From Streptomyces sp. CNQ-509 (GTDB lineage: Bacteria > Actinomycetota > Actinomycetes > Streptomycetales > Streptomycetaceae), in assembly GCF_001011035.1 (NCBI RefSeq), contig NZ_CP011492.1, positions 4,553,516-4,617,515 on the forward strand: a stretch of 64,000 bases of DNA, written 5' to 3'. This document shows, one piece after another, positions 7,144-16,028 of this stretch. The position numbers were made by a program, and so were the translations under genes. The notes below the pieces were generated by a model. That model searched no databases and was not told where the DNA came from. It saw only the letters and a program-made list of their open reading frames with translations. Every line of letters begins with the position of its first letter. Positions within the stretch are counted from its first letter, which is position 1.

Positions 7144-8124
7144 TCACCGCGTCGGCAGACCTTCCGTGTCCCTGGCGCGGAAGGTCTGCCGGTAGGCCGT
7201 GGGCGACACCCCGATGGCGGCGGTGAGCCGCTGGCGCAACGAGGCGCCCGTACCCAGACCCGCCCGGTCGGCGATGACGTCCACCGTCCAGTCGGTGGTC
7301 TCCAGCAGCCGACGGGCGTGGTCCAGGCGCTGCTGGGCGAGCCACTGCCCGGGTGTCGTGCCGACTTCGCTGTGGAAGTGCCGGGTGAGGGTGCGTACGC
7401 TCATGCCCGCGTGCGCGGCCATACCGGACAGCGACAAGGGCTCGTGCAGCCGCTCCAGCGCCCAGGCCCGGGTGTGGGAGGTCGAACTCTGCGACGGCTC
7501 CGGCATCGGGCGCTCGATGTACTGGGCCTGTCCTCCCTCGCGCCACGGCGGTACCACGCACATCCGCGCGACCCGGTTGGCGATCTCACTTCCGTGGTCG
7601 CGGCGTACGAGGTGCAGGCACAGGTCCACTCCCGCGGCGACTCCGGCGGCGGTGAGCACCCGGCCGTCGTCAACGAACAGCACATCGGCGTCGACCCTGA
7701 CCTCAGGGAAGGCCCGCTTGAAGCGCGGTGCCTCGTTCCAGTGCGTGGTCGCCGGGCGGCCGTCCAGCAGACCGGCCGCGGCCAGCGCGTAGGAGGCAGT
7801 GCAGATCGACATGACGCGGGCCTCGGGCCGGATGCGGTCCAGCGCCTCGGCCAGGCCCTCGGGCAGCCACTCCCGCTCCTCATCGGGGCCGCAGACGAAC
7901 GGCGGGATCACCACGGTGTCCGCACTGGGCAGCACCTCGCCACCGTGCTGGACCGTGAGGGAGAAGTCGGCGCTGGTGACCACCGGGCGCCCGTCCAGGC
8001 TGCAGGTGAGGACCTCGTAGAGCGGCTCGCCCCGCGAGTTGGCCGCGGTACCGAAGATCCGGACCGGGATGGTCATTTCGAAGGGATAGACGCCCTCAAG
8101 GGCGAGTACGACCACACGATGCAT
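7144..8124 (-). CDS. GlxA-type AraC-family regulator with DJ-1/PfpI domain
   Basis: A 326-residue protein. Residues 1-170 are a DJ-1/PfpI-like amidotransferase domain with the elbow SICTASYALAAAGLLDGRPATTHW. Residues ~225-320 are an AraC/XylS double helix-turn-helix (MAAHAGMSVRTLTRHFHSEV and VDVIADRAGLGTGASLRQRL). The sensor domain is thought to bind a small ligand, not act as a protease. An in-frame ATG at 8145 is an alternative start. The divergent metallo-hydrolase/MFS pair is its likely target, and a 14-bp palindrome lies in the gap. Confidence 0.85.
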   Translation of the reverse strand: MHRVVVLALEGVYPFEMTIPVRIFGTAANSRGEPLYEVLTCSLDGRPVVTSADFSLTVQHGGEVLPSADTVVIPPFVCGPDEEREWLPEGLAEALDRIRPEARVMSICTASYALAAAGLLDGRPATTHWNEAPRFKRAFPEVRVDADVLFVDDGRVLTAAGVAAGVDLCLHLVRRDHGSEIANRVARMCVVPPWREGGQAQYIERPMPEPSQSSTSHTRAWALERLHEPLSLSGMAAHAGMSVRTLTRHFHSEVGTTPGQWLAQQRLDHARRLLETTDWTVDVIADRAGLGTGASLRQRLTAAIGVSPTAYRQTFRARDTEGLPTR

Positions 8125-8141
8125 GACCACATTCTTTCGAC

Positions 8142-8155
8142 CCATGTCCACATGG
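8142..8155. promoter_or_regulatory. Palindrome CCATGT-CC-ACATGG, candidate operator
   Basis: A perfect 6-bp inverted repeat with a 2-bp centre lies between the GlxA-type regulator (8124, minus) and the metallo-hydrolase (8236, plus). It overlaps the alternative upstream start of the regulator, so binding could block its expression. The site is short and could be chance. Confidence 0.35.
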
Positions 8156-8235
8156 TCACTCCCGGGTCTCCCCGACCCACGGCAGCCTTGATCGCAGTCG
8201 GCCCGGCCGGGCCGCACCCCAAGGAGTAACGCGCC

Positions 8236-9177
8236 ATGACCACACTCCAGTCGGACAACGGTGCAGGCGATGCCTGCGCCGTCCCCCCGCACGGCGAACG
8301 GCTGCGCCGGCCCTCCCGGCTCCGCTCCCTGCACCTCGGCGAAACCAAGGTGACCTACCTGCCGGACGGCGCAGTGCAGCTCTCACCGCGCGGCTGGCTG
8401 CCCGACACCCACGACGACACCTGGGCCGACCACCCCGAATACCTGGACGACACCGGAAACCTCGCCGCCGGCATCGGCGCACTGCTGGTGGAGCATGGCG
8501 ACCGGGCCTTGCTGATCGACGCCGGTTTCGGGCCACAGGCGCTGCCCGCTGAGCCCGGCAACCCCCACGGCGCCATCCACGGCGGTGCCCTCCTGGACAG
8601 CCTTACCGCCGCAGGTCGCACGCCGCAGGACATCGAGGCGGTGGCGTTCACACACCTGCACATCGACCACCTGGGCTGGACCCGGCATCCCGCGCCCGGC
8701 GGCGGCCGCGTCTTCTCCCAGGCCGACTACCTGGTGGCCCAGCCCGAGTGGGCCCAGCGCCACCTCCTGCACGCCCACGGCACCACCGCCGACATGCTCA
8801 AGGCTCTGGCGCCCCACGTGCGCACCGTAACCGATGGCCAGGAGATCTTCCCCGGTCTGCGGGTCCGGTTCCTCCCCGGCCACACACCCGGCCACACCGC
8901 GTACGTCCTGACCACCGACGGGCAGCGGCTGATCGCCTTCGGGGACGCACTGCACTCGCCGGTCCAGATCGCTCATCCCGCATGGTCCGCAGCCTCCGAC
9001 CACGACCCCGCCCAGGCCGCAGGATTTCGCCGCCGCCTGATCACTGAACTCGCCGAGCCCGGCACCGTCGGCTTCGGCGTCCACTTCGCGGACGTGGTCT
9101 TCGGACAGGTCAGGCAGGACGAGGACGGCCGCCCCCACTGGCATCCAGCCGACACCTGGCCCGGAATCCCGACGTGA
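8236..9177 (+). CDS. Metallo-beta-lactamase-fold hydrolase
   Basis: A 313-residue protein with AAGGAG 9 nt before the ATG. The signature THLHIDHLGW (about residues 139-148) is the HxHxDH zinc motif; later ligands are seen in LPGHTPGHTAYV (~215) and FGDALHSP (~236). The layout matches MBL-fold lactonase/esterase-like hydrolases that open lactones or cleave esters. It overlaps the following MFS exporter by 4 bp (GTGA), so degradation and export of one compound are probably coupled. The substrate is unknown. Confidence 0.85.
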   Translation: MTTLQSDNGAGDACAVPPHGERLRRPSRLRSLHLGETKVTYLPDGAVQLSPRGWLPDTHDDTWADHPEYLDDTGNLAAGIGALLVEHGDRALLIDAGFGPQALPAEPGNPHGAIHGGALLDSLTAAGRTPQDIEAVAFTHLHIDHLGWTRHPAPGGGRVFSQADYLVAQPEWAQRHLLHAHGTTADMLKALAPHVRTVTDGQEIFPGLRVRFLPGHTPGHTAYVLTTDGQRLIAFGDALHSPVQIAHPAWSAASDHDPAQAAGFRRRLITELAEPGTVGFGVHFADVVFGQVRQDEDGRPHWHPADTWPGIPT

Positions 9178-10400
9178 TCACCACACCTGCCTGCGAACCC
9201 GCCCCTCCGCCCCAGCGCTCGCGGCACTGGCCGGCCATCACCGCCGCAGCGCTGACCGCAACCGTGACCGTCATGCCCGGCTTCGCCATCGGAGCACTGG
9301 CCCCCGCAATCGAGACCAGCCTCGATATCTCCCGCACCACGCTGGGACTGGCACTGAGCTCCTTCTACGCCGCCACCGCGGTGGGCTCGCCCATCGCCAA
9401 GCGGATCGCCGCACGGCTGCCGGTGCACGCCGTCCTTTCGGCCGCGGCCCTGATCGCCGCCGCCGTACTGCTGGCCGCCGCGCAGGCACACGGACCGACC
9501 CTCCTGACCGCGGCCCTGGTCGTGGGCGGGCTGGGCAACGCCCTCGTCCAGCCGGCGGCAGGCCGGCTGATCGCCGCTCGGACACCGACCCACCGACGGT
9601 CGCTGGCCGCGGGCATCGTGGGCGCCGCGCTAGCAGCAGCCACACTCATACCGGGACTGCTCGTCGCCCTGGTCCTGCCGGACTACGGATGGCGCAGCGC
9701 CCTGGTGACCGCCGGCCTCCTAGCACTGATGCCGGCGGCGCTTACCGCGCGGATGCGAACCCCGGCAACGCCCCTGCCGCCCCCACCGGCACCCGCTCCG
9801 CGGCGCCAGGCCAGGGCAACGCTGATGATGTGGTCCTTGGCTGCCGCGCTGTCGGCAACCGGCAACAACGCGGTCGCCACCTACTTCGTCCGACTCGGGA
9901 CCGACTCCGGACTACCCGCCCGCACTGCCGGCAACCTGCTGGCCCTCAGCGCACTGCTGGCCATCGCAGTACGGATCACGGCGGGCATCCTCACCGACCG
10001 TGCCCCACGCCGCAATCCGGCGGTGATCGCATCAATGATGCTCGCCGGAGGACTCGGCCTCGCCCTCATCTCCACCGGCACACCGGCAACGTTCGTCCTC
10101 GGCGCGATGCTGGCATTCTCCGCCGGCTGGGGCTGGACCGGCCTGCTCCTCGCCACCGCGCTCCACCTGGTACCCAACAGGACAGAAAACGCCGGACACA
10201 CCGTCCAAGTCGGCATCTACACCGGCGCCGCCGTCGCTCCCTTCGCTTTCGCCGCCCTGTCCGACACCGTCGGCCACACCGCCGCCACCCTCGCCTGCGC
10301 CGCAGCCGCTGTCGCCGCAGCCGGGGCCGTCGTCACCGGATCACTACTGTTCGCAGGTGCTCGTCGAGGCGGGCGGAGTGGATACCTGGGGCGAGGGTGA
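9174..10400 (+). CDS. MFS transporter
   Basis: A 408-residue protein with about 12 hydrophobic segments. The loop 2-3 region reads SPIAKRIAARLPVHAV, the degenerate MFS motif A. GTG start overlaps the stop of the hydrolase gene. The topology (two halves around a Pro/Arg-rich loop near residues 198-212) fits drug/cyanate-type exporters. The last 15 residues (RRGGRSGYLGRG) look unlike a transporter end, so the 3' end may have been altered by recombination with the sequence that follows. Regulated most likely by the GlxA-type regulator. Confidence 0.85.
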   Translation: MITTPACEPAPPPQRSRHWPAITAAALTATVTVMPGFAIGALAPAIETSLDISRTTLGLALSSFYAATAVGSPIAKRIAARLPVHAVLSAAALIAAAVLLAAAQAHGPTLLTAALVVGGLGNALVQPAAGRLIAARTPTHRRSLAAGIVGAALAAATLIPGLLVALVLPDYGWRSALVTAGLLALMPAALTARMRTPATPLPPPPAPAPRRQARATLMMWSLAAALSATGNNAVATYFVRLGTDSGLPARTAGNLLALSALLAIAVRITAGILTDRAPRRNPAVIASMMLAGGLGLALISTGTPATFVLGAMLAFSAGWGWTGLLLATALHLVPNRTENAGHTVQVGIYTGAAVAPFAFAALSDTVGHTAATLACAAAAVAAAGAVVTGSLLFAGARRGGRSGYLGRG

Positions 10401-10652
10401 GGACTTCGTGGGCGATGGCGCTCCCGCTTCGGCGTCCCCGGCGCGCATCTGCGCGGTCGCGGCCCGCGAGAGGAACTGCGCGGTTGTTCGGCTCTCGTCA
10501 CGTCGCAAGACGTCACGGGCAGAGGTAACGCCTCAGCAGCGCGAGTTGGTTGTCCCAGCCAGGCCACCCGAGGGGATGTCCAACCACCTGGACGCGGACA
10601 TGAAGTGCCCGCGGTGCGGCGAGCAGTGTGCGGCGGAGGTCGGGTTCAGGGC
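10401..10652. other. Gene-free stretch with possible remnants
   Basis: About 250 bp between the MFS gene and the end of the chaperone operon. The minus strand holds a protein-like piece (IAHEVLTLAPGIHSARLDEH) in the first 70 bases, and the plus strand a CPRCGEQC zinc-ribbon-like piece near 10605. Neither has a start, stop or ribosome-binding site that makes a gene. No hairpin terminator was found. Confidence 0.4.
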
Positions 10653-11672
10653 CTACTTCGGGGTGATCACCACCGTGACCGTGCGGTTCCTGGCGTCCTC
10701 GGTGTACGGGGCGTCTCGCTGGTCCGCGCTCGACGTCGTGAACGCCGTCAGTGGTTCGCCGCTTGCCGCGCTCAGTTCGCGGGCCGCGATCAGGGCGCGC
10801 CACAGTGCCAGCACCGAGCCGCCGCTGCGGGGGGCGTCGGGGACCGTGGCGGCGTGGCCGTGGACGGCGATGCGGGCGTCGAGCCGGGCCAGGTGCTCGC
10901 CCAGGGTTGCGAGACGGGCGGCGCCTTCCGGGGTCAGCTCCGCGCCTTCGGAGAAGACACCCTCCGTGAAGACCACCTCCACCGAGCCGCCCCGTACCTG
11001 CGGGCGGATGCCGGGGGAGCGGAGCGTTGCCGCCAGGGCCTCGGCCGCTTCCTCCCGGCGGGTCTCCTCGCCCGTGCGGTCCGCCTCCCGCGCCGCCTCC
11101 AGTTCGTTCCGTACGCGCTCCTCGATCTGCTGCTCCGTCGCCCCCGCCCGCTCCGTACCGCCCGGGTGTCCCGGCTCCTCGTCCCCCGTCAGCGCCACCG
11201 CGCCCGTCGCCACCGCCGCCAGCGCGCAGACCGCCGCGACCACCGCCGTGCGGGTGCGGTGGCGGGCCAGGGAGGCCCGGGGGCCGTCGGCGGTGAGGCG
11301 GGTGATGCGGGTGAGGCCGGCCCGGGCGGCGGGGTCGGCGGGGTCGCGGGCCTGGAGGCGGCGCCAGTAGGTGGCGGCGGCGTCCAGTTCGCCGCGCTGG
11401 GCGTGGACGCGGGCGAACAGGTCCAGCACCTCCGGGCGTTCGCCCACCGTACGGGCGTCCCTGGCCTCCGCCGCGCGCAGGAGGCGCAGCGCCTCGTCCA
11501 GGTCGCCCGCCCGCGTCGCCGTACGGACCCGCGCCACCAGCAGGGCCGCCCGCAGCGTGCTCGACGCCGGGGGTGAGGTGCCGGCCGCCGGTGCAGGGCT
11601 GCCGCCCGCGGACGTATCGCCAGGCGGCGTACCGCCCTCGCCCGCCGTCGTCGTGCGCGTGTCCGTGCTCAC
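10653..11672 (-). CDS. Membrane protein with TPR-like N-terminus and OmpA-like C-terminus
   Basis: A 339-residue protein whose GTG overlaps the Hsp70 stop (GTGA). Residues ~35-110 (LLVARVRTATRAGDLDEALRL and DLFARVHAQRGELDAAATYW) are TPR-like helices. One transmembrane helix follows (TAVVAAVCALAAVATGAVAL), then a charged coiled stretch. The C-terminal ~110 residues end in EDARNRTVTVVITPK and carry the ELTPEGAARLATLGEHLARL pattern of OmpA/MotB-type domains, though with the peptidoglycan-binding residues poorly kept. It may tether the chaperone complex to the membrane or envelope. Domain calls are by pattern only. Confidence 0.65.
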   Translation of the reverse strand: MSTDTRTTTAGEGGTPPGDTSAGGSPAPAAGTSPPASSTLRAALLVARVRTATRAGDLDEALRLLRAAEARDARTVGERPEVLDLFARVHAQRGELDAAATYWRRLQARDPADPAARAGLTRITRLTADGPRASLARHRTRTAVVAAVCALAAVATGAVALTGDEEPGHPGGTERAGATEQQIEERVRNELEAAREADRTGEETRREEAAEALAATLRSPGIRPQVRGGSVEVVFTEGVFSEGAELTPEGAARLATLGEHLARLDARIAVHGHAATVPDAPRSGGSVLALWRALIAARELSAASGEPLTAFTTSSADQRDAPYTEDARNRTVTVVITPK

Positions 11673-14170
11673 CTGACCCCGCCCTCCTTCCTCCCCAGCT
11701 CGTTCCCCGCCGCCTCCGGCGGCAGCAGCCGCCGCAGCCGCTGGTTCACCGCCGCGATCGCCCCCCGGTCGCCCACCGCCATCGCCCTCCTGCCGTCGCG
11801 GATCGCCGCGGCCGCCTGGTGGCTCGGGTGCATCGAGTCGCGCATCTCCACCAGCGCGTTGAACACCACGAAGTCCCACTCGTCCGTCCGCCGCAGCAGC
11901 TCCACCTGGAACTCCTCCGCCCGCTTCACCAGCTTCCGCAGCTCCGCCGGCGTCGCGTCCCCGTCCGGTGCGCTCGCGCGCCCGCGCAGGTTCTCCAGCT
12001 CCCTGCGGTCGGCCGGTGTCCCGCCGACCTGCGTGATGATGCCCTCGCACGCGCCGAGCACGTCCCACAGCCGGCGTTCGAGGCCGGGGATCTCGATGGC
12101 CTCCTCGATGTCGTCGAGTTCGGCCTCCAGATCGCGCATCCGGCGTTCGCTCGTCACCGCCGCGCCCGTGTCCACGTCCGCGGCCTCGACCTCCCTGCCG
12201 AGCTGCGTGAGCGGGCGGTGCTCCTCCAGCTTCCGCAGCCGGGCCCCGGCCTGCTCGGCGTGCTCGGACGCCGCGTCGTCCTTCAGGCCGCGCAGCCGCT
12301 GCTCCAGGTCCCGCAGCCGGCCGGCCAGCTCGTGCTGCTCGGGCGCGCGGAGTTCGGTGCGGTTGATGGTCGCCTCGAACTGCTGCTGGACCAGCGGGAT
12401 ATGGGCGGTGACCAGGGCCTCCCTGCTGCTCGCCTCGATCTCGAACGTCACCTCGACCTCGCTCTCCGCCGGCAGGTCGATCCGGACGTCCCGCGGCCGG
12501 ATCTCCAACTGCCCCACCCGCGTGTTGCGTTCGGCGCGCGCCCGTTCGCCCTCCAGCAGCGGGATACGGATCACCGCGTCCGGCTCCGAGCGGTGCAGCG
12601 GGATCGTGGTGCGGTAGATCTTCGTCACCATGGCGGGCAGCGTCGTGCCCTTGCGGAGCAGCGGGTCGAACGAGCCGTCGGCCCGGCCGATGCCGAGGGT
12701 GCCCGTCAGCACCGCCTCGCCGGGAACCACCTTCGCGTGCGTGATCGCCAGGGTGCCGCCGGCGAGCTTCTGCCGCGTACCGGAGGTGTCGGTCAGCTCG
12801 ACGGTGAAGCGGGACGTGGCGCCGGCCGTGAGTGCGACCTCGGTGTAGAAGGTGCCGTCCTGGGAGAGCGCGGTACGGGGGCCGCGGAACGGCGGCTGTC
12901 CGTCCGGGTTGGCGAGCACGACGGCGTACCGGGTGAAGTCCACCGTGCTGCCGCTGGTCACCTTCCCCGACACGGGGATGTCCGTGGTGTCGACGGTCTG
13001 CGCGGGGTAGTTCAGCTCCACCGCGAACGCGCCCGGCGCCGCCGCCCGCACCTTCCGCGGCCGCCGTACGGTACGGGCGAACGCCGCCGCGCCGCGGGCC
13101 ACCACCGTCGTCGGGTCCTGGCTGTGGTCCACCTCGATGCCGAGCCCGGTGTACCGGTCGGTGAGCAGTGCCCGCAGCCCCGGGCTGAGCGTCGAGCCGC
13201 CGGCCAGGAGCAGCCGGTCGATGTGGTCGGGGCGCAGCGCGCTCTCGGCCAGCGCCTCCCGGCAGAGCTTGATCGCACGGGTGTAGAAGGGGAGCGCGAG
13301 GTCGTCGAGCGCGCCCCGGGTGAGGGTGAACTCGAAGTTCTCGGTGTCGCCGCTGCCGTCGTCCAGGTCGCAGGCGATGTCGATCTTGTCCATCCGGGAG
13401 AGCGCGATCTTCGCGTTCTCCGCCTCCGCCTTGAGCTTGGCGAAGTTGCCCAGCCAGCGGCGGTTGCTCCGGTTGAAGTCCGGCAGCCCCAGGTCGCGCC
13501 GGACGGCGGGGGCCAGCAGGTCGTCGACGACCGCCCAGTCGATGAGCTTCCCGCCGAGGTACGGGTCGCCGGCGTGCTGGATGAGCTGGAGTTCGCCGTC
13601 GCGCTTGCTCATCACGGCCGCGTCGAAGGTGCCGCCGCCGAGGTCGAAGACCATCCAGTGGGCGGAGTCCGAGGTGTCCTGCACGCCGTACGCGATGGCG
13701 GCGGCGGTCGGCTCCTGCACCAGCGGGCAGTGCTCGCTGAGCCCGGCCAGGGCGGCGGCCTCGGAGGTGGCCGTGTTCTGGTTGAGGGCGAAGGCCGCGG
13801 GCACGGTGATCACCGCGACCTCCGGCGCGTATCCCGTCTCGGCGGCGGCGTCCTGCCGCAGCGACTTCAGCACCTCGGCGGAGAGCTCCTCGGGCGTGAG
13901 GGACAGCCCCGCGCGCTCGAACCGGCGCGCCGCCCCCGCCACCCCCATCTCCAGCTTGAACTCGGAGTGGGCGTTGGCCGGGTCGGATTCCGTACGCTCC
14001 TTGGCCCGCCGGCCCACGTGGACGATGTCCTTCTTGGGGATGTAGACGGCGGAGGGGGAGTAGTCCCACTGCTCGTTGTTCTTGACGATGCGTACGCCGC
14101 CGTCCTCCGCCACCGCGATCGCGCTGTTCGTGGTGCCGAGGTCGATGCCGTAGTCGATGGTCTCGCTCAC
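11669..14170 (-). CDS. Divergent Hsp70 (DnaK-like) chaperone
   Basis: An 833-residue protein. The ATPase domain is clear: DYGIDLGTTNSAIAVAEDGG (phosphate 1), HWMVFDLGGGTFDAAVM (phosphate 2, ~residue 175) and DRLLLAGGSTLSPGLRALL (adenosine motif). After residue ~390 it departs from DnaK: an Ig-like beta region (SGKVTSGSTVDFTRYAVVLA), a beta-rich substrate-like region, then long charged helices. It is therefore not the housekeeping DnaK (about 615 residues) but a specialised paralogue. It overlaps the GrpE-like gene by 4 bp and is followed by a TPR/OmpA-like partner. Confidence 0.9.
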   Translation of the reverse strand: MSETIDYGIDLGTTNSAIAVAEDGGVRIVKNNEQWDYSPSAVYIPKKDIVHVGRRAKERTESDPANAHSEFKLEMGVAGAARRFERAGLSLTPEELSAEVLKSLRQDAAAETGYAPEVAVITVPAAFALNQNTATSEAAALAGLSEHCPLVQEPTAAAIAYGVQDTSDSAHWMVFDLGGGTFDAAVMSKRDGELQLIQHAGDPYLGGKLIDWAVVDDLLAPAVRRDLGLPDFNRSNRRWLGNFAKLKAEAENAKIALSRMDKIDIACDLDDGSGDTENFEFTLTRGALDDLALPFYTRAIKLCREALAESALRPDHIDRLLLAGGSTLSPGLRALLTDRYTGLGIEVDHSQDPTTVVARGAAAFARTVRRPRKVRAAAPGAFAVELNYPAQTVDTTDIPVSGKVTSGSTVDFTRYAVVLANPDGQPPFRGPRTALSQDGTFYTEVALTAGATSRFTVELTDTSGTRQKLAGGTLAITHAKVVPGEAVLTGTLGIGRADGSFDPLLRKGTTLPAMVTKIYRTTIPLHRSEPDAVIRIPLLEGERARAERNTRVGQLEIRPRDVRIDLPAESEVEVTFEIEASSREALVTAHIPLVQQQFEATINRTELRAPEQHELAGRLRDLEQRLRGLKDDAASEHAEQAGARLRKLEEHRPLTQLGREVEAADVDTGAAVTSERRMRDLEAELDDIEEAIEIPGLERRLWDVLGACEGIITQVGGTPADRRELENLRGRASAPDGDATPAELRKLVKRAEEFQVELLRRTDEWDFVVFNALVEMRDSMHPSHQAAAAIRDGRRAMAVGDRGAIAAVNQRLRRLLPPEAAGNELGRKEGGVR

Positions 14171-14805
14171 TCCGGGGTCTCCTTGGTCGTCTCGTCACCG
14201 GGGTCCTGCGGGGGCCTGCCGACGATGACCTGGCCCATCTGGATGCGCCGGCCGCGGAAGTAGACGGACGGCCGTACGGTCTCCAGCACGACCTCGCGGG
14301 TCAGCTCCGGGTCCTCCTGGAAGACCAGCGCCTCCAGGGAGAGACCGGTGTCGAAGGGCTCGCCGTCGTGTTCCTGGATCTCCAGCCCGTCCTCGGCGAG
14401 CGCCTGGCGGCTGGCGCGGACCTGGAGCCTGACCTGCCGCAGGTCGGCGGGGGAGAGCGTGCCGGCGTCCTGGTCGAGCTTGCGCAGCGCGCGCCAGATG
14501 CCGGTGGCCGCGCCGACCAGCGCGCCGGCGCCGGCCCCTGCGCCGGTGGCCGCCGGGCCGGCGGCGCCGGCCGTACCGGTCCCCGCCGCGTCCGTCCCGG
14601 CGTCCGTGTCCGTTCCGGCGTCCGCGGACGACGCCGCAGCCGCCAGCGCCTCCGCCGCCTCCACCTCCGCCAGCACCTCCGCGACCCACGCCGTCTGGGC
14701 CGGGTCGAGCTGCGGCGGCGGAACGCGGAACTCGGGCGGCTGGCGCCACTGTCCGAGCGCGGCGCCGAGTCGCCCCCTCGCCCGGTGGCGGGCGTGCTGT
14801 GTCAT
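14167..14805 (-). CDS. GrpE-like nucleotide exchange factor candidate
   Basis: A 212-residue protein with GGAAGG before the ATG. The middle is Ala/Gly/Asp-rich low complexity (residues ~58-95). The C-terminal 75 residues read LRQVRLQVRASRQALAEDGL ... EPFDTGLSLEALVFQEDPEL ... VRPSVYFRGRRIQMGQVIVG, which parallels the GrpE beta wing ('fDp..hea...GY.l.grvlRpa.VvVg'). Its position directly before an Hsp70 gene supports the exchange-factor reading. The usual long N-terminal coiled coil of GrpE is short here. Confidence 0.6.
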   Translation of the reverse strand: MTQHARHRARGRLGAALGQWRQPPEFRVPPPQLDPAQTAWVAEVLAEVEAAEALAAAASSADAGTDTDAGTDAAGTGTAGAAGPAATGAGAGAGALVGAATGIWRALRKLDQDAGTLSPADLRQVRLQVRASRQALAEDGLEIQEHDGEPFDTGLSLEALVFQEDPELTREVVLETVRPSVYFRGRRIQMGQVIVGRPPQDPGDETTKETPE

Positions 14806-14834
14806 CGGAGCCCTTCCTTCGGTGCGTAACGGGT

Positions 14835-16028
14835 TCATGAGGCGAACATCCCGGCGAGCACGAAGCCGCCGACGATGATGCCGACCGCCCAGGGGGCTCC
14901 CGCGGTGATCCCTCCGACGATTCCGCCGATGATCGCCAGCAGCAGGACGACGCACCCCGCGCACTCGCTCGGCTTCAACTGCTGGGCGGCCCCCGCGCCC
15001 GCGCGGCCCTGCCGTACAGCCGCCAGGTTCTGGTCGATCTGCGCCTTGTCCCGCCGCGGGGCGATCCGGCTCGCGTGCTCCATCACCTCGATCAGCTCGC
15101 TCCGGAACGGCTTCTGCAGGCCCGCCTCGCAGACGCCGAGCGCGACGTTGTTCAGCGCCACGGTGACCGTGTGCGCCATCTCCTCGGACCGCGACTGGGA
15201 GACGAACCCCTTCAGCGACTCGAACTCGTCGTACGCCGGCAGCACCCGCTGCTCCAGGGCCGCGAGCGCGTCCGCGTGCTCACCCGCCTGGTGCCGCTCG
15301 CCCGCGGTCCGCAGCGCGTCCTTGAGCCGGTCGACCGACTGCTCGACGGTGTTCTCGAAGACGTCCGGGAGCGGCGTCGCGAAGACCGGGTACGCCGACC
15401 AGCCGGCGCTGACCTTCGCCAGCCGCGGCCGCGCGGACCGGTCGTCGGCGAGTTCGCCGAACGGGGAGAGCAGCAGCCCGGGGACGCCGGCCAGGAAGTC
15501 GTCGGGGGAGTAGCCGTCGAGCCGCGGGTCGGCCAGGGCCGTGATGCGGTGGGCGACGTGGCCGCGCAGGTCGGGGTTGTCCAGCACCGACGCCCAGGCC
15601 GTCGCGGCGGCGGTCCAGAGCCCGTCGGGCCCGTCGCCCCGCGGGCCGGCGCCGCCGGTCTCCGCCTCGATCGCCCGGCTGTGCAGGCGTACGGCCTCGT
15701 CGTGCCGCCGGTGCGTCGAGGGGGCGCAGCCGCAGCCGAGGTCGGCGTCCCGCCAGAACCACAGCAGCTCGTCCACGAGCCGGCGCCGCGGGTCCTGGAA
15801 CTCCTCGAAGGCGTGCCGGACCTCCTCCCTGCGGTACCCGCCCGGCGCGGGCGCGGCGGCGTCTCCCGCCCAGGTCTCCTCGACCGCGAGCCGGGCGTCC
15901 AGCCGCTGTCTGTGCCGCCGTACCGCGGGGCCCTGGGCGGCCACGGGCAGTCCGGTGACCGCGAAGATGTTCCTGCGGTACAGCCGCAGGCCCGCCAGGT
16001 CCGCGAAGCGGGCCGGGGACTCCTTCAC
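14835..16028 (-). CDS. J-domain-like protein with C-terminal membrane segments
   Basis: A 397-residue protein whose GTG overlaps the kinase stop. The N-terminus (YRRNIFAVTGLPVAAQGPAV ... RLDARLA ... AFEEFQDPRRRLVDELLWFW) resembles a divergent J-like domain of the 'NpFrvlGLpvdas..ei' type without the HPD tripeptide. A Cys motif (DLGCGCAPS) follows. The C-terminus has two hydrophobic helices (CAGCVVLLLAIIGGIVGGIT and GAPWAVGIIVGGFVLAGMFA). It would recruit the neighbouring Hsp70 to the membrane. The J-domain link is inferred from pattern and operon context. Confidence 0.5.
   Translation of the reverse strand: MKESPARFADLAGLRLYRRNIFAVTGLPVAAQGPAVRRHRQRLDARLAVEETWAGDAAAPAPGGYRREEVRHAFEEFQDPRRRLVDELLWFWRDADLGCGCAPSTHRRHDEAVRLHSRAIEAETGGAGPRGDGPDGLWTAAATAWASVLDNPDLRGHVAHRITALADPRLDGYSPDDFLAGVPGLLLSPFGELADDRSARPRLAKVSAGWSAYPVFATPLPDVFENTVEQSVDRLKDALRTAGERHQAGEHADALAALEQRVLPAYDEFESLKGFVSQSRSEEMAHTVTVALNNVALGVCEAGLQKPFRSELIEVMEHASRIAPRRDKAQIDQNLAAVRQGRAGAGAAQQLKPSECAGCVVLLLAIIGGIVGGITAGAPWAVGIIVGGFVLAGMFAS

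Noticed and set aside
10653..14198. A single 1181-residue minus-strand protein
   Set aside because: Its first two thirds are an out-of-frame shadow of the Hsp70 gene; only the last 339 residues from GTG 11672 are real.
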